DNA of 64,000 bases from Microglena sp. YARC (lineage: Eukaryota; Chlorophyta; Chlorophyceae; Chlamydomonadales; Chlamydomonadaceae). Every line of letters starts with the position of its first letter. Within the stretch, counting starts at the first letter, position 1. A program made the translations under genes and the position numbers. Where the stretch lies: the NCBI GenBank assembly GCA_022414725.1, contig CM039462.1, positions 53,828,534 through 53,892,533 of the forward strand, read 5' to 3'. The notes under the pieces are model-generated. The model worked only from the letters and a program-made list of their open reading frames with translations. It ran no database searches and was not told where the DNA came from. This document shows, one piece after another, positions 1-10,449 of this stretch.

Positions 1-45
1 TAACCGTGACAATAACCATGTCCTTGACCACATTCCCATACTACA

Positions 46-3000
46 GGGTGTTTGACTCTATGTGGCCCATATTGGCTGCACTGACTTTCTTCGTCACAGG
101 AGCGGTTCTTCAGCACTTCCTAGCTTCAGCGGTTGCGTCTGCTGTGTGGAGGCAAGAGAAACTGGAAGGAAACTTCCGGTGGGTGGGTGTGGGTGGGTGG
201 TGGTGGTAGTTGAACCTTCCTTGTAAAAGGTTGTAGATGTTGAGGATGGGCGGATGGGTAATGTGAGCTGTAGAGCAGCACTTCCCAGCTCCAGCGGTGG
301 CGTCTGCTGTGTAGAGGCAAGAGAAGCTGGAGGGGAACTTCGGGTGTGGGTGGGTGGTGGGTGGGTGTGTATATGTGTGGGGGGATGGGGGGGGGGGGGG
401 GGGGGGGGGAGGGGTAGATGGTGGGCAGGGTGATGAGAGGATGAGGGGATGGTGGGATGGCGGTTTGGAGGCAGGGGATGGGCGGATGGGGTATGGGCGT
501 GAAGCTTGAGGGAAACTTCAGGTGGGAGGGTGGGGGTGGGGGGGGACTCTCGCTGAGTAGGATGGGAGGTGGGGGGTGGGTGGGGGGTGGGGGGTAGATG
601 AGGTTGTTAAACCTTCCTTGTGTTAGGTGTACGGTGGTAAGGGAGAGATGTCTTAGGTCTCAATCTTAGAATCGATTTATCACACTAACTCTTGCCATTG
701 TGCCCCCACATCGAGGCCCCCCCACGGAGCCCCCACTGAGACCCCCCATTCAGTCCCCAACCTAAGCTCTATACCCTAAACCCTACACCTTACACCTTGC
801 ACCCTAAACCAGAAATCCTGACATGTGAAACAACCACACTCCTGCCCAGGGCTGCCCATGGACAACTGAAATTTGAAATTTGAAACAACTGAAATTTGAA
901 ACAACTTTAATCCTGCCCAGGGCTGCCCATGGACGACTGAAATTTGAAATTTGAAACAACTGAAATCTTGAGATGTGAAACAACTGTAATCCTGCCCAGA
1001 GCTGCCCATGAACAACTGAAATTTGAAACAACTGAAATTTGAAATCTTGAATTGTGAAACAACTGTAATCCTGCCCAGAGTTGCCCATGGACAACTGAAA
1101 TTTGAAATTTGAAATCTCGAAACGTGAAACAACTGTAATCCTGCCCGGGGCTGCCCATGGAAGACTGAAATTTGAAATTTGAAACAACTGAAATTTGAAA
1201 TCTTGAAATGTGAAACAACCACACTCCTGCCCAGGGCTGCCCATGGACGACTGAGGGCATCCGCCGTCCCCATTTCCCTCTGGAGGGGGGCTTCGGCCGA
1301 ACTTGCTGGTGTCACTGACCCCTTCACTGCCCTTGCCAAGAACCAGCTAGGGCTGGTACTCTGGAGGTGGGCCCTAGGGCTTATCACCACAGCCCTGGAT
1401 TACAGCGGAGCTATGGTGGCGTACCTGTGTGTTGCTGTTGCTGTGTTCAGCGGTATATGGCAGCAGGCAGATGGCCCCCTTGGGGGGGGGGATGAAGGTG
1501 AGCTGGATGTACGTACCGTTTGTAATGTATGTATGTATGTATGTATGTAATGATGATGGTGTGTATGTCTGTATGTAGTGGTGATGGTGTGTTGGTGGGA
1601 GGTGGGCTGTAGGGCTTATCACCACAGCCCTGGATTACAGCGGAGCTATGGTGGCGTACCTGTGTGTTGCTGTTGCTGTGTTCAGCTTGAAAACACTGTC
1701 TTTATCCCTAATGCGACTCACCTTAAGAAAGCTGAAAATAAAAAGTAGAAGAGAAAGTATAAAAAATTGAATTTAACATTTGAAAACACTGTCTTATTCC
1801 CTTATGCTACCCAACGTGACCTACCATGTGCGCAACATGTAATGGCAAATGATTTGGCAAACGACCATTTGCCAACGTCGTTTCAGCACGTAAGTGAGCC
1901 GGTCCCGGGTCACCGGCGTTTGCCAAGTTTGTCCAACACCGTCGATTCAAACAAACTCAGTTCGACTGGTCCGGATCGCCTTGATCGTTCCTTGCATGCA
2001 CAGATTTCGAGATACAATGAGCTGGTCGCGCCTGTTGAAGCTGGTCGCGCCTGTCGAAGCTGGTCGCGTCTATCGCACTGACTGGTTTGAACGGCAGCGG
2101 TTTGAACTGCTGGATGCCACGTTTCTATGTCCCAGACCCGAAGGGTGATTCGCCCACAACCGTTCCGTTGCAAGGATCTGCCCCGAGCCTGGACTACTAC
2201 ATACGGAGGACAATTGCCACCCATACGTATCTCACAAAAAGGATTTGATGCACTGACCATTCCCCCCCTCCACCCCCCCAAAAAACACCACCAACATTAC
2301 TAATGAGTTTATCAGATTTCCTGAGTCGTTAGCCAGGCAAAGCCCTGATTTGGATCATTTCTTTTTCATAATATAACCGAGAGGAACTGTTTTTTAATGC
2401 ATTCCCAAGCAACCTACTGTTAAACATGGAAGAAGGAAACGTAACAAGCAAATTGGAGCTTTGCCAAATGTTTCCAAGTCAAACCTTGAGCAAGTCCCAG
2501 GCCCAAACCCTTTGCCAAATAAGTTTTGCCACACATTTGTGATCCAAGAAATATGTTAAAAAAACGCATTTGCCAATGTTTATTCTTGCCATTACATGTT
2601 GCGCATACGGTACAGAAAGCTGAAACATTGAAAGTAGAAGAGAAAGTATAAATGTGAAATTATATTATTTGTTAAATTTAATTATATTATTTAATGAAAT
2701 TTAACATTTGAGATGTTGTCTTAATCCCTTTTGCCACTCAACTTGACCTACAGAAAGCTGAAACACATGAAAATAAGAGAAAAGATGTACAATTTAACAT
2801 TTGAAAATGTTGTCTATATATTCCCTACCCAACTTGCAGAAAGCTTAAAATAAAAAGTAGAAGAGGAACCTGGAGGAACTGAACAAATTTGAAATTTAAC
2901 ATTTGGGAAAAGTGTATCTATTCTGCTACCCTACTGAACGTACAGAAAGGTGAAACATAGAAAGTAGAAGGGAAAATCAAGGGGGGGGCAACTTCAAACC

Positions 3001-3304
3001 AAAATGACCCCATCATCAAACCTTGTAGATATCATTGAGAGGATGAAGAATCCGGTCTTATTTCTTAATTTGGCCCAGTAGAAAAAAGTGCCGGTCCTCC
3101 AAAGTTTGGGGCCGAGGGGGGGGGGGGGGGGGGGGGGGGGTTAGGAAAACATCTGACATTTCAAAAATTAGGTACTTTTCAGCGGGGCCCTCAGGAAGTT
3201 GCTCGTGCACCGCATGCCAGAATTGGGGCCGGAAGGGGTCGTAAGCCCCGGAACCATTGAAAAAAGTCGGAAAATGTGTCGGGGTGGGGTAGATATCGAC
3301 CCCT

Positions 3305-3336
<32 letters not shown>

Positions 3337-4259
3337 CCGACGGCTTTCAGAAATTTCCTCTGGTGAAGACTGTTAGAGGCCAAAACTTCCTCAGTACTCG
3401 GTCTCTGCTAAAATTAAGCAGATCTATGACACAAGCTTGGCGAGATCTTTCCGAATCCACCCTCATTTCCGACACCAAGTGAATATGGAGGCGTGATCCT
3501 CTAGATCCTGTCTAGATCCAAGTCGAGGCACCTGCCAGGCTGGCAGATCCTCGTTCAGGGGTCGAGTCGGTTTAGGAAATATCTTCGTAACTTCCTCACC
3601 AGACGGAATGTGACGAAGTTAAGCATACCCACGAAACTGGTTCGACGAGAGCATTCTGACTCCGCGAATGTTTTCGAGAATGAGTAAATGTGTCGTGGTA
3701 GTGCTTGAGTTCCACAGGTTCTAAGTACACCAAGTGTGAAGGTTGGGTCAAACCAGAAACTCAATCTTTCCTCCCCAAACTTCTTGGGTATAAGGAGGGT
3801 ACTTGGGCATGCGACAGGCTTGACACCACCTTCAAATTCTCAAACACCAACACTAGCTAGCTCAGCTCAGAATCAGGACTAGGAAAGGGTGTTTGTTTGA
3901 CCATGTTGTCAAACTTTGATCAAATCCAAATGTTAGACCACAAATGTATAGAGCTCGTCGAGGGGATCATTATAGACCCTACTTTGACCCCCTTATTATA
4001 ATTTGTGAAGGAGATATGGGCCTTTTTTTGTGTGTGTGTGTGTGGGGGGGGGGGGTAAGGCTGATTACAAAAACTTCCGGCATAGGTATTTAAAAAAAAC
4101 TTCCTGAGGCCCCCCTGCTTTTCAGGCACTTTTTGTACAGCCCTCAGAATGGCATGGGAGTGGAACTAGGGTGTTCCCCTACTAAATACCAGTCCATTTA
4201 TGCTATTGAGGTAGGGATCCACCCCATATTATGCCCAGGGCAGAGGGGGGGGGGTCCAG

Positions 4260-4312
<53 letters not shown>

Positions 4313-7300
4313 GTCTTTTTCGTTCTGGTGCCTTGTGCTATTTGATGTTATTTGATGGACCCACAATCCAAGGGCACTACCTGCGACAAGTGCGGTCTTT
4401 GCGGCAACCACGGAAACTTAGAGCGCCATCAGAATTTCCTAAACCCTCAACCCTAATTCCCTCAACCCTACCCCCCCCCCCCCCCCCCCCCCAAGCCCCA
4501 CCAAACAAAGTAACATTGGTGATGATGATTTCCTATGCTTCAAACATTCCCAATAGTCTCGAGACCAACCTCAATGGATAGGCCTTTGAATAGCCTGTAA
4601 AATGAGCCTAATTAGACACCATAACACGAAGTGGTGGGTGAGATAATGGCTGTTCAGTGGGTTCCGGAGCCGGGGGGGGGGGGGGGGGTGAGGGCTGCAG
4701 AAGGGTGCCTCAGCACTTTTTTGTGATGGGGTCTAGCACCTTTTGTTTTTGCCCCCCCCCCTGGAGAAAATGTAAAACAAATGAAATTTCATTTGAAAAA
4801 CGTTTGCAACCCAACTTAAAGAAAGCTGAAACATAGAAAGGACAAGAGAAAATATGCAAATAGAAAACAAATTGAAAATTTACTATCCCCCTATGATCCC
4901 TGTATGTCAGCTGCAACTGGTCTTCTAAAGTACATCCTTGTACCCCACTATTTCCTCTCGTCCGTCTCCACCCCTAGCTGAAAATTATGAAGTAGAACTG
5001 AGTAGAAGAGAAAATATAAAAAATGAAAATTTGATTTTTTTTGTTGTTGAAAAACTGACCATCCCCCTATGATCCCTGGTTGGCAGCTGCAACAGGTCTG
5101 TGGCAGTATATCCCTGTACATCTCTCTTCCCTCACGTCTGTCTCGACCCCCTCGTCATTTGGGGCTGCAGGAGATGCAGATGTGTCAAGCCCAGGAGATA
5201 TTGCAAGCTTGGTTTCCAATGGAACATTCTTCCTCCTCTCTCTAGTCTACAAGTAAGTGCTAGTGCTTGGAGAAATGGGACACATGACAAATCAAGTGCT
5301 AGTGTGGTGGTGGGGGTGGGGGGGGGGGGGGGCTTTGTGGAAGGGGATATTGCAAGCTTGGTCTCCAATGGAACATTCTTCCTCCTCTCTCTAGTCTACA
5401 AGTAAGTGCTAGTGCTTGGAGAAATGGGACACATGACAAATCAAGTGCTAGTGTGGTGGGGGTGGGGGTGGGGGGGGGGGGAGGGGGGGCTTTGTGGAAG
5501 GGGATATTGCAAGCTTGGTCTCCAATGGAACATTCTTCCTCCTCTCTCTAGTCTACAAGTAAGTGCTAGTGCTTAGAGAAATGGGACACATGACAAATCA
5601 AGTGCTAGTGTGGTGGTGGTGGTGGTGGGGGGGGGGGGGGGCTTTGTGGAAGGGGATATTGCAAGCTTGGTCTCCAATGGAACATTCTTCCTCCTCTCTC
5701 TAGTCTACAAGTAAGTGCTAGTGCTTGGAGAAATGGGACACATGACAAATCAAGTGCTAGTGTGGTGGTGGTGGGTGGGGGGTGGGGGGGGGCTTTGTGG
5801 AAGGGGATATTGCAAGCTTGGTCTCCAATGGAACATTCTTCCTCCTCTCTCTAGTCTACAAGTAAGTGCTAGTGCTTGCAGAAAATGGGGAAATGGAAAA
5901 TAAAGTGGTATGGGGGTACTAGTGGTGGTATGGGGGGGGGGGGGGAGGGGGGGGGGGGGGGCTGTGTTAATGGAGATATTGCAAGCTTGGTCTCCAATGG
6001 AAAAATCTTCCTCCTCTCTCTTGTCTACAGGTGCTTGTGCATGGGTGTGGTGGGTCATGTATGGTAGCTATGTTGTGTGGTGGTGGTGGCGGTTGTGTTT
6101 GTTTACGTGTGTGTATGGGGGGGGGGGGGGGGGGGCTGTGGAAGGGGGTATTGGAAGCTTGGTCTACAACGGTGAAAGGGAGGGGAGGGGAGTCTGTATG
6201 TGAGTATGTATGTCATGGAGGGAGGGGGAGGGAGCCTGTGTGTGTAAGTGTGTCCAGGAGAGGGGTATGGCGGATGGCCACCTATTCCCCAGACCAGGAC
6301 TCTTTCACCACAACACAAACAACCCGCAACCGCCATCATTACCTCACCCCTACCCCCACCACGCAGCTACACGGGTCTACTAGACCTCCCCACTGAACAT
6401 TCCACTCATCTCCACTCCTACGCCACCACCACCGCCGCCACCACCACCCCACCACCAACCCCACCTCGACCTTCCACAGCTTCACGCGTCTACTAGACCA
6501 AGCCGCTGAGTTCTTTGCCGACTCACCACCTCACCACCACCATCACCACCCCTTCCCTCCCACCCCACATCACCATCACCCCAACCCCCACCCCAACCCT
6601 TCACAGCTCCACGCGTCTACCAGACATAGCCGCTAAGCTATTCACCGACCCACCACCACGCTACCCTCACCACACCACCGCCATCATCACCCCTTCCCCC
6701 CCACACACCACACCACCACACCACCATAACCATCACCTCAACCCCCACCCCAACTTTTTACATCTCCACGCGTCTATTAGACCTATCCGCTGAGCTCTCC
6801 ACCGCCTCACCACCACCACACCACCACCACCATACCCTCACCACCCCTTCCCCCCCACACCACACCACCACCACTACACCGCCATAACCATCACCCCAAC
6901 CCTCACCCCAACTTTTCACAGCTCCACGCGTTTCCTAGACCTAGCTGCTGAGCTCTCTACCGTCTCATTACCGCACTACCACCACCACCACCACACCACC
7001 ACCATCACCACACCACCACCACCACACCACCACCACCACCTCCCACCTCACCCCTATCCCAACTTTTCACAGCTTCACGCGTCTACTAGACCTCGCCTCT
7101 GAGTTCTCCACCTGCTGCGCCCTGGGATCCCCTCTTAGCACCCTCCTCCCACCCGCCACCCCAACCTTTCACAGCTTCACGTATCTGCTACCACCACCTC
7201 ACTCCAACCCCACACGCCCGTCAGAGCTCCTCCACTGTCTCACCACCACGCCACCCCCAACCCAATTTTCCACAGCTTCACGCGTCTGCTAGACCTAGCC

Positions 7301-9127
7301 TCAGAGTTCTCCAGCTGCTGCGCCCTGGGCTCCCGTATTGGCACCCTCTTCAGAGCAATGGAAAGGGGCGACAAGGAGGTGGAGGGCGACGCAAGCCCAT
7401 ACCTCCCCCCTCCACCACCATCTCCCCGCAGCCACGCCACCTCCATCCTGAGGGGAAACAGTGGGGTGGAGAGAGACTCGAGCGCATACCTCCCCCCTCC
7501 ACCACCATCTCCCCGCAAACACACCACCACCATTCTAAGTGGTGCCGAGGAGGTGGAGAAAGACTTGAGCGCGGACCTGCTCCCCCCCCTTCCCCCACCA
7601 TCTCCCCACCACCACCCCAGCACCACCACCCACCTCTGCGCCAATGCAAGGGGAGACAAGGATGAAGAGGGAGGCACCAGTCCAAATTTGCCACCTCTCC
7701 CACCACCTGACGAACAGTGCTACACCGCCACCCACCGGCCTGAGCCTGGGCCTGGGCCTACGTCTGATTCTCAGCCTGGATTCGGAGTCCCTGGCAGCCA
7801 GTCCGCCAGGCTGGATGCCAACCACGAGAAGCAGAACGGTAATGAGCAGTCTCACCAACCGAACGCCCTTGGAGATCCTCAGCCTGGTCCCGGAGCCCCT
7901 GGCAGCCAGTCCGCCAGGCTGGATGCCAACCACGACAGCAACGCTGTGTCATCCACCCTATCTACACCAGGTCCTCATCAGGCACTGCTGCAGCTGCACA
8001 GTCTGACAGTCTGGCGCCCGCAGGGCATCCCAGGTGCTGCACGAGAAGGAGGTCATGCCCCTGTGGTTGACTCTGTTGCCAGAGATGGGCCTGGGGGGCC
8101 TTGTCCAAGGGGGCTTCGGGGATCTTGCCCAAGGGTACCAGGGGGGCCTTGTCCAAGGGGGCTTGATGATGATGCACTGGCTTACCAGCACGTTGTGGTG
8201 GATGTGAGGGCAAGTGAAAGCATCTTGAGCAGTGAAGGTGAATGGAAGCTGCTCAAGGGGCAAAGCACCTCGCTCCGAGAAGCTGGGGGGAAGCTGTCCA
8301 TGGGGCATAGTACCTCGAACAGAGCATCTGATAGGAAGATGTCCTTGTCCTGGGATCCGTACCGCATGGTGTACCGCCCTCATGAGTTTCTCGTAAAGGA
8401 TCTTGACCTCAAGCTGTTCTCATGTCAGCGGCTGCTGGTGAGTGGTCCAGACGCATGTGGTAAGAGCACTCTAGCCCTACTGATCTCAGATCTCTGGAGG
8501 CACTACCACGGCTATGTACAGCTGAACGTTCCACACTCCAAGGTGATTGTACTGCCTCAGGCCCCCTTGGCAGGCCCCGGGCGAACCCTAAGGGAGCAGG
8601 TGCTGTACCCTGATGCTGCATCCTGCCAACTCAGCACAAATGGAGGTGCTTGTGGGCATGCCTGTCGAGGTCTAGCTGAAAGGGGGCGTGTAGATATAAG
8701 CGGTGCAGGTGTAGGTTTAGCTGCCTCTCAGCTTCCCTCAAGCGCATCATCTGATGCTCGTCTAGAGGCAGTCCTCCATGCTGTTGGCCTTAGCTGTCTC
8801 TTGGTCTCTCCCGCTGCATCCGAGACTGCTGGCCAGCCTGTCCACCCGTTGGACATCTGTCGTGACTGGAACGTCAGCCTGTCGCCAGGTCAGCTGCAAC
8901 GCCTGGCGCTAGCGCGGGCCCTCCGACTGGACCCCGAGGTTTTAGTGCTTGACGAGGCGACGGCCGCCCTGCCAGAAGAAGAGGAGGAGGCTCTGTACCG
9001 TGTTCTGATTAACATGGGTGTGGCCATCATCAGCATGGGCCACAGGAGTTCTTTGAGGGCACTTCATACACATGAGCTCTGCATTGATGGCGATGGACTG
9101 GGGGGCTGGCAACTGCAGGAGCTCTGA
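46..9127 (+). CDS. ABCD-type (peroxisomal/ABCD4-like) half ABC transporter, 5' end outside window
   Basis: Exons, by splice phase: about 46-178 (left edge uncertain, ctacag acceptor), 1235-1452, one 58-nt cassette from the array at 5195-5861, and 7276-9127 ending in TGA. The joined reading gives the ABCD/SbmA-type membrane signature RLRASAVPISLWRG, then hydrophobic segments and FTRLLDLASEFS before the ATPase domain. In the last exon Walker A is GPDACGKST (8443-8469), the Q-loop is LPQAPL, the signature is LSPGQLQRLALARAL (from 8879), Walker B is VLVLDEATAAL (about 8939) and the H-loop is MGHRSSL. LSPGQ replaces LSGGQ; the related LSPGE-type signature of ABCD4 proteins suggests that branch. 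Family role: ATP-driven export or import of acyl-CoA or cofactor-like substrates across peroxisomal or lysosomal membranes as dimers. Odd points are a Pro-rich, internally repeated linker (7358-7960) and a long insert between Q-loop and signature. The family is clear, the substrate is not. Confidence 0.85.
272..520 (+). repeat. Echo copies of the 3' edge of transporter exon ending at 178
   Basis: The end of the exon (CACTTCCTAGCTTCAGCGG through AACTTCCG, followed by the gtgggt donor) recurs at about 273-329 with a GT after it, and a shorter copy lies at about 497-520. In the first copy a TAG falls within the stretch corresponding to GTGTGGAGG. These copies are downstream of the real donor and separated by G-rich sequence. 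They look like decayed tandem duplicates of exon end plus intron start rather than used exons. Confidence 0.7.
360..600. repeat. G-rich low-complexity intron sequence
   Basis: Poly-G and GGTGGG-type tracts (for example about 380-410) lie between the echo copies. There is no coding signal; short open frames here are translations of the tract. Confidence 0.8.
832..1234 (+). repeat. Echo array of the acceptor of transporter exon 1235-1452
   Basis: The segment cctgcccag|ggctgcccatgg recurs at about 840, 912, 991, 1070, 1140 and 1226, that is every 70-86 bp, separated by TGAAATTTGAAACAACTG-type spacers. The last copy is the true acceptor: after CCCAG at 1234 the exon continues in frame from the preceding exon (FR|AAHGRLR). 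The five upstream copies carry the acceptor and the first exon bases only. Confidence 0.8.
1599..1687 (+). pseudogene. Decayed copy of the 3' half of exon 1235-1452
   Basis: Nearly identical to 1365-1452 (ITTALDYSGAMVAYL region), but the sequence after TTCAGC is TTGAAAAC, so the donor GTATAT is lost. It lies 235 bp downstream of the original. It is an exon-edge duplicate that can no longer be spliced in the same way. Confidence 0.8.
1824..2610. mobile_element. TIR transposon / MITE of 787 bp with TA target duplication
   Basis: The ends are inverted repeats: the left end contains TGCGCAACATGTAATGGCAA and the right end its exact reverse complement, with outer bases CC...GG. TA flanks both sides (1822-1823 and 2611-2612). 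Removing the element restores GACC-TA-CAGAAAG, which matches the uninterrupted host unit near 2745. TA duplication suggests Tc1/mariner-like mobilisation. There is no transposase reading frame, so it is non-autonomous. Confidence 0.8.
3115..4690. repeat. Homopolymer and microsatellite tracts in the intron
   Basis: Poly-G at about 3117-3140 and 3307-3335, (TG)n then poly-G at about 4029-4055, (CT)n at 4262-4310, poly-C at about 4471-4492 and poly-G at about 4671-4688. Sequence between them is unique intron with no coding support; one part (3941-4130) resembles the dispersed TTTGACCCCC-type repeat seen elsewhere. Confidence 0.8.
5195..6175 (+). repeat. Tandem array of a 58-nt transporter exon (GDIASLVSNGTFFLLSLVY)
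   Basis: Copies at 5195-5252, 5344-5401, 5501-5558, 5653-5710 and 5804-5861 are almost identical, each with an AG acceptor and a perfect GTAAGTGC donor. A sixth (about 5972-6028) is altered and a seventh (about 6140-6175) is degenerate. The spacing is 149-157 bp with G-rich spacers. The encoded segment matches the ABCD transmembrane stretch before FTRLLDLA. At 58 nt (phase 1 in, phase 2 out), inclusion of more than one copy would shift the frame, so only one can be used per mRNA. Confidence 0.85.
6367..7275 (+). repeat. Echo array of the acceptor of the last transporter exon
   Basis: The start of the exon (CAG|CTTCACGCGTCTACTAGACC) recurs at about 6367, 6480, 6607, 6763, 6922, 7073 and 7175 before the full exon at 7276. 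The copy at 6763 has lost its AG. The 7073 copy extends furthest (about 75 nt, to a CTGCTGCGCCCTGGG stretch). Spacers are (CAC/CCA)n-rich. The preceding phase-2 exon joins in frame to the 7276 copy (N-FTRLLDLASEF). Confidence 0.85.
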
Positions 9128-10175
9128 TGCGGATCCGGAGGCTCTGTGCCGTGTGTTGATTGGCATGGGTGCGGCCATCATCAGCATGGGCCACAGGAGC
9201 TCTTTGAGGGCACTTCATACACCTGAGCTCTGCATTGGTGGCCATGGACTGGGAGGCTGGGAGCTGAAGAAGCTCTGATGCGGCTCTGACATAACATTTA
9301 GACAATAGTGCATGAACGTATGATTCACTGTATATCATGTTAAATGTTTGGTGATGCACACACATGAGCTGGTGGACTGGGAGGGCTGAAGGCCAGGGTT
9401 GTTCAGGAGGCTGTGTCCTCCGTCGCAGACGCAGCATCGAAGGGTCTGTTGCGTCGCAGGACGCAACGTGGGGAGGGTCAGTTGACCAGAAGAAAGGGTC
9501 TGCTGCGTCGCAGGTCGCAGGCTATACAATTGGTCGCGTCTCTGGCAGCAGAGCTGGGGGTCCTCTTGACCAACTGCTGAAGGCGCTCTGATGCGGCTCT
9601 GACGTAACAATTTTCAACAATACTAATTAAAAGCTTTAAAATATTGTGAATGATTCAGTGTATATCATGTTAAATGTTGAGGGCGATGCACACACATAGG
9701 CTGTGCATTTCTTGTGATAGACTGGGGGGGCTGGGATTATGCGGAGTAAAGGAGCTCTGATGTAACAGTATTCAGTAAAAATAATAATTGATATAGCAGT
9801 TAGTGATTTCGTATTCAAAATATTAAACGTGTTTAATGACTGGAGGCTCTGGTGTAACAGTATTCTATAATAATAATTTATAATACAGTTGATGATTTCG
9901 TATTCAATAATATTAAACATTTGAAATGAAGGTAAGTGTTGGAGGCGCTGCTGTTATAGTATTCAATAATGATAATAATTTATAATGCAGTTTTTGATTT
10001 CGTATTCAGTAATATTAAACATGTTTAATTAAATTAAATGTTGGAGGCGCTGCTGTAACCGTATGAAGTATTAATACGAATTTATAATGCAGTTGTGGTT
10101 TCGTATTCAATAATATTAAACATGTTTAATTAAGTTAAATGTTGGAGGACTTGCTGTAACCGTATTAAGTATTAA
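9128..10175 (+). repeat. Echo array of the transporter's C-terminal coding end and 3' flank
   Basis: About 150 bp ending at the stop (from GAGGCTCTGTACCG, 8986-9130) is repeated at about 9137-9280, again ending in CTCTGATGC. Progressively degraded copies of the GATGGACTGGGGGGCTGGGA part follow near 9370, 9570 and 9720, then shorter units (GGAGGCGCTGCTGTAAC plus AT-rich TATTCAATAATATTAAAC). None is in frame with a gene. The array resumes at 17968, so a LINE has inserted into it. Confidence 0.75.
9385..9560 (-). mobile_element. GACGCAAC-palindrome MITE, copy 1
   Basis: It contains repeated palindromic TTGCGTCGCAGGACGCAAC modules and ends resembling CAGGGTTGTTCAGGA. Copies in the opposite orientation lie at about 18145-18325, 23843-24025, 38490-38675 and 47818-48075. 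There is no coding capacity. It interrupts a unit of the 3' echo array. Confidence 0.6.
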
Positions 10176-10449
10176 TTACATTACATTACATTACATGTTA
10201 AAGTCTACTTGACACCGCGAGGGTGTATGAGACTCTGTGCTTTAAACAAAAAGAAAAAGCACCCACAAAGCAAAAAAAACCATTACATCAGGGGTGTGTC
10301 GAGGACAAACAAACCAAACTCCCAACCACCGTTTTGGTGGCGTAGGTATTAAACCCCCTAGAGCAGGACCCAGATCTCAACCACTTACAGTGGCGGAGGT
10401 AAGAAGCTAACAAATCAGAAGTCACAAGAAGAAAAAAAGGGATAATAAA

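Larger units (their letters stand above)
1720..5035. repeat. Intron repeat family with core AGAAAGCTGAAACAT...GTAGAAGAGAAA
   Basis: Related units occur near 1725, 2612, 2752, 2835, 2940, 4815 and 4975. Each has an AGAAAGCTGAAA core, a GTAGAAGAGAAAATATAAA stretch and usually an AATTTAACATTTGAAAA stretch followed by a CCC-rich end. They make up much of the 3.7-kb intron between exon 1452 and the cassette array. A TA-flanked transposon (1824-2610) interrupts one unit. No gene is seen in this stretch. Confidence 0.65.

Noticed and set aside
780..1250. CRISPR-like direct repeats
   Set aside because: Repeat spacing is irregular (70-86 bp), spacers are related to each other, and the unit contains a splice acceptor of the host gene; this is a eukaryotic echo array.
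7535..7933. Minus-strand frames opposite the transporter's last exon
   Set aside because: Shadows of the coding strand; the + frame has the ABC ATPase motifs.
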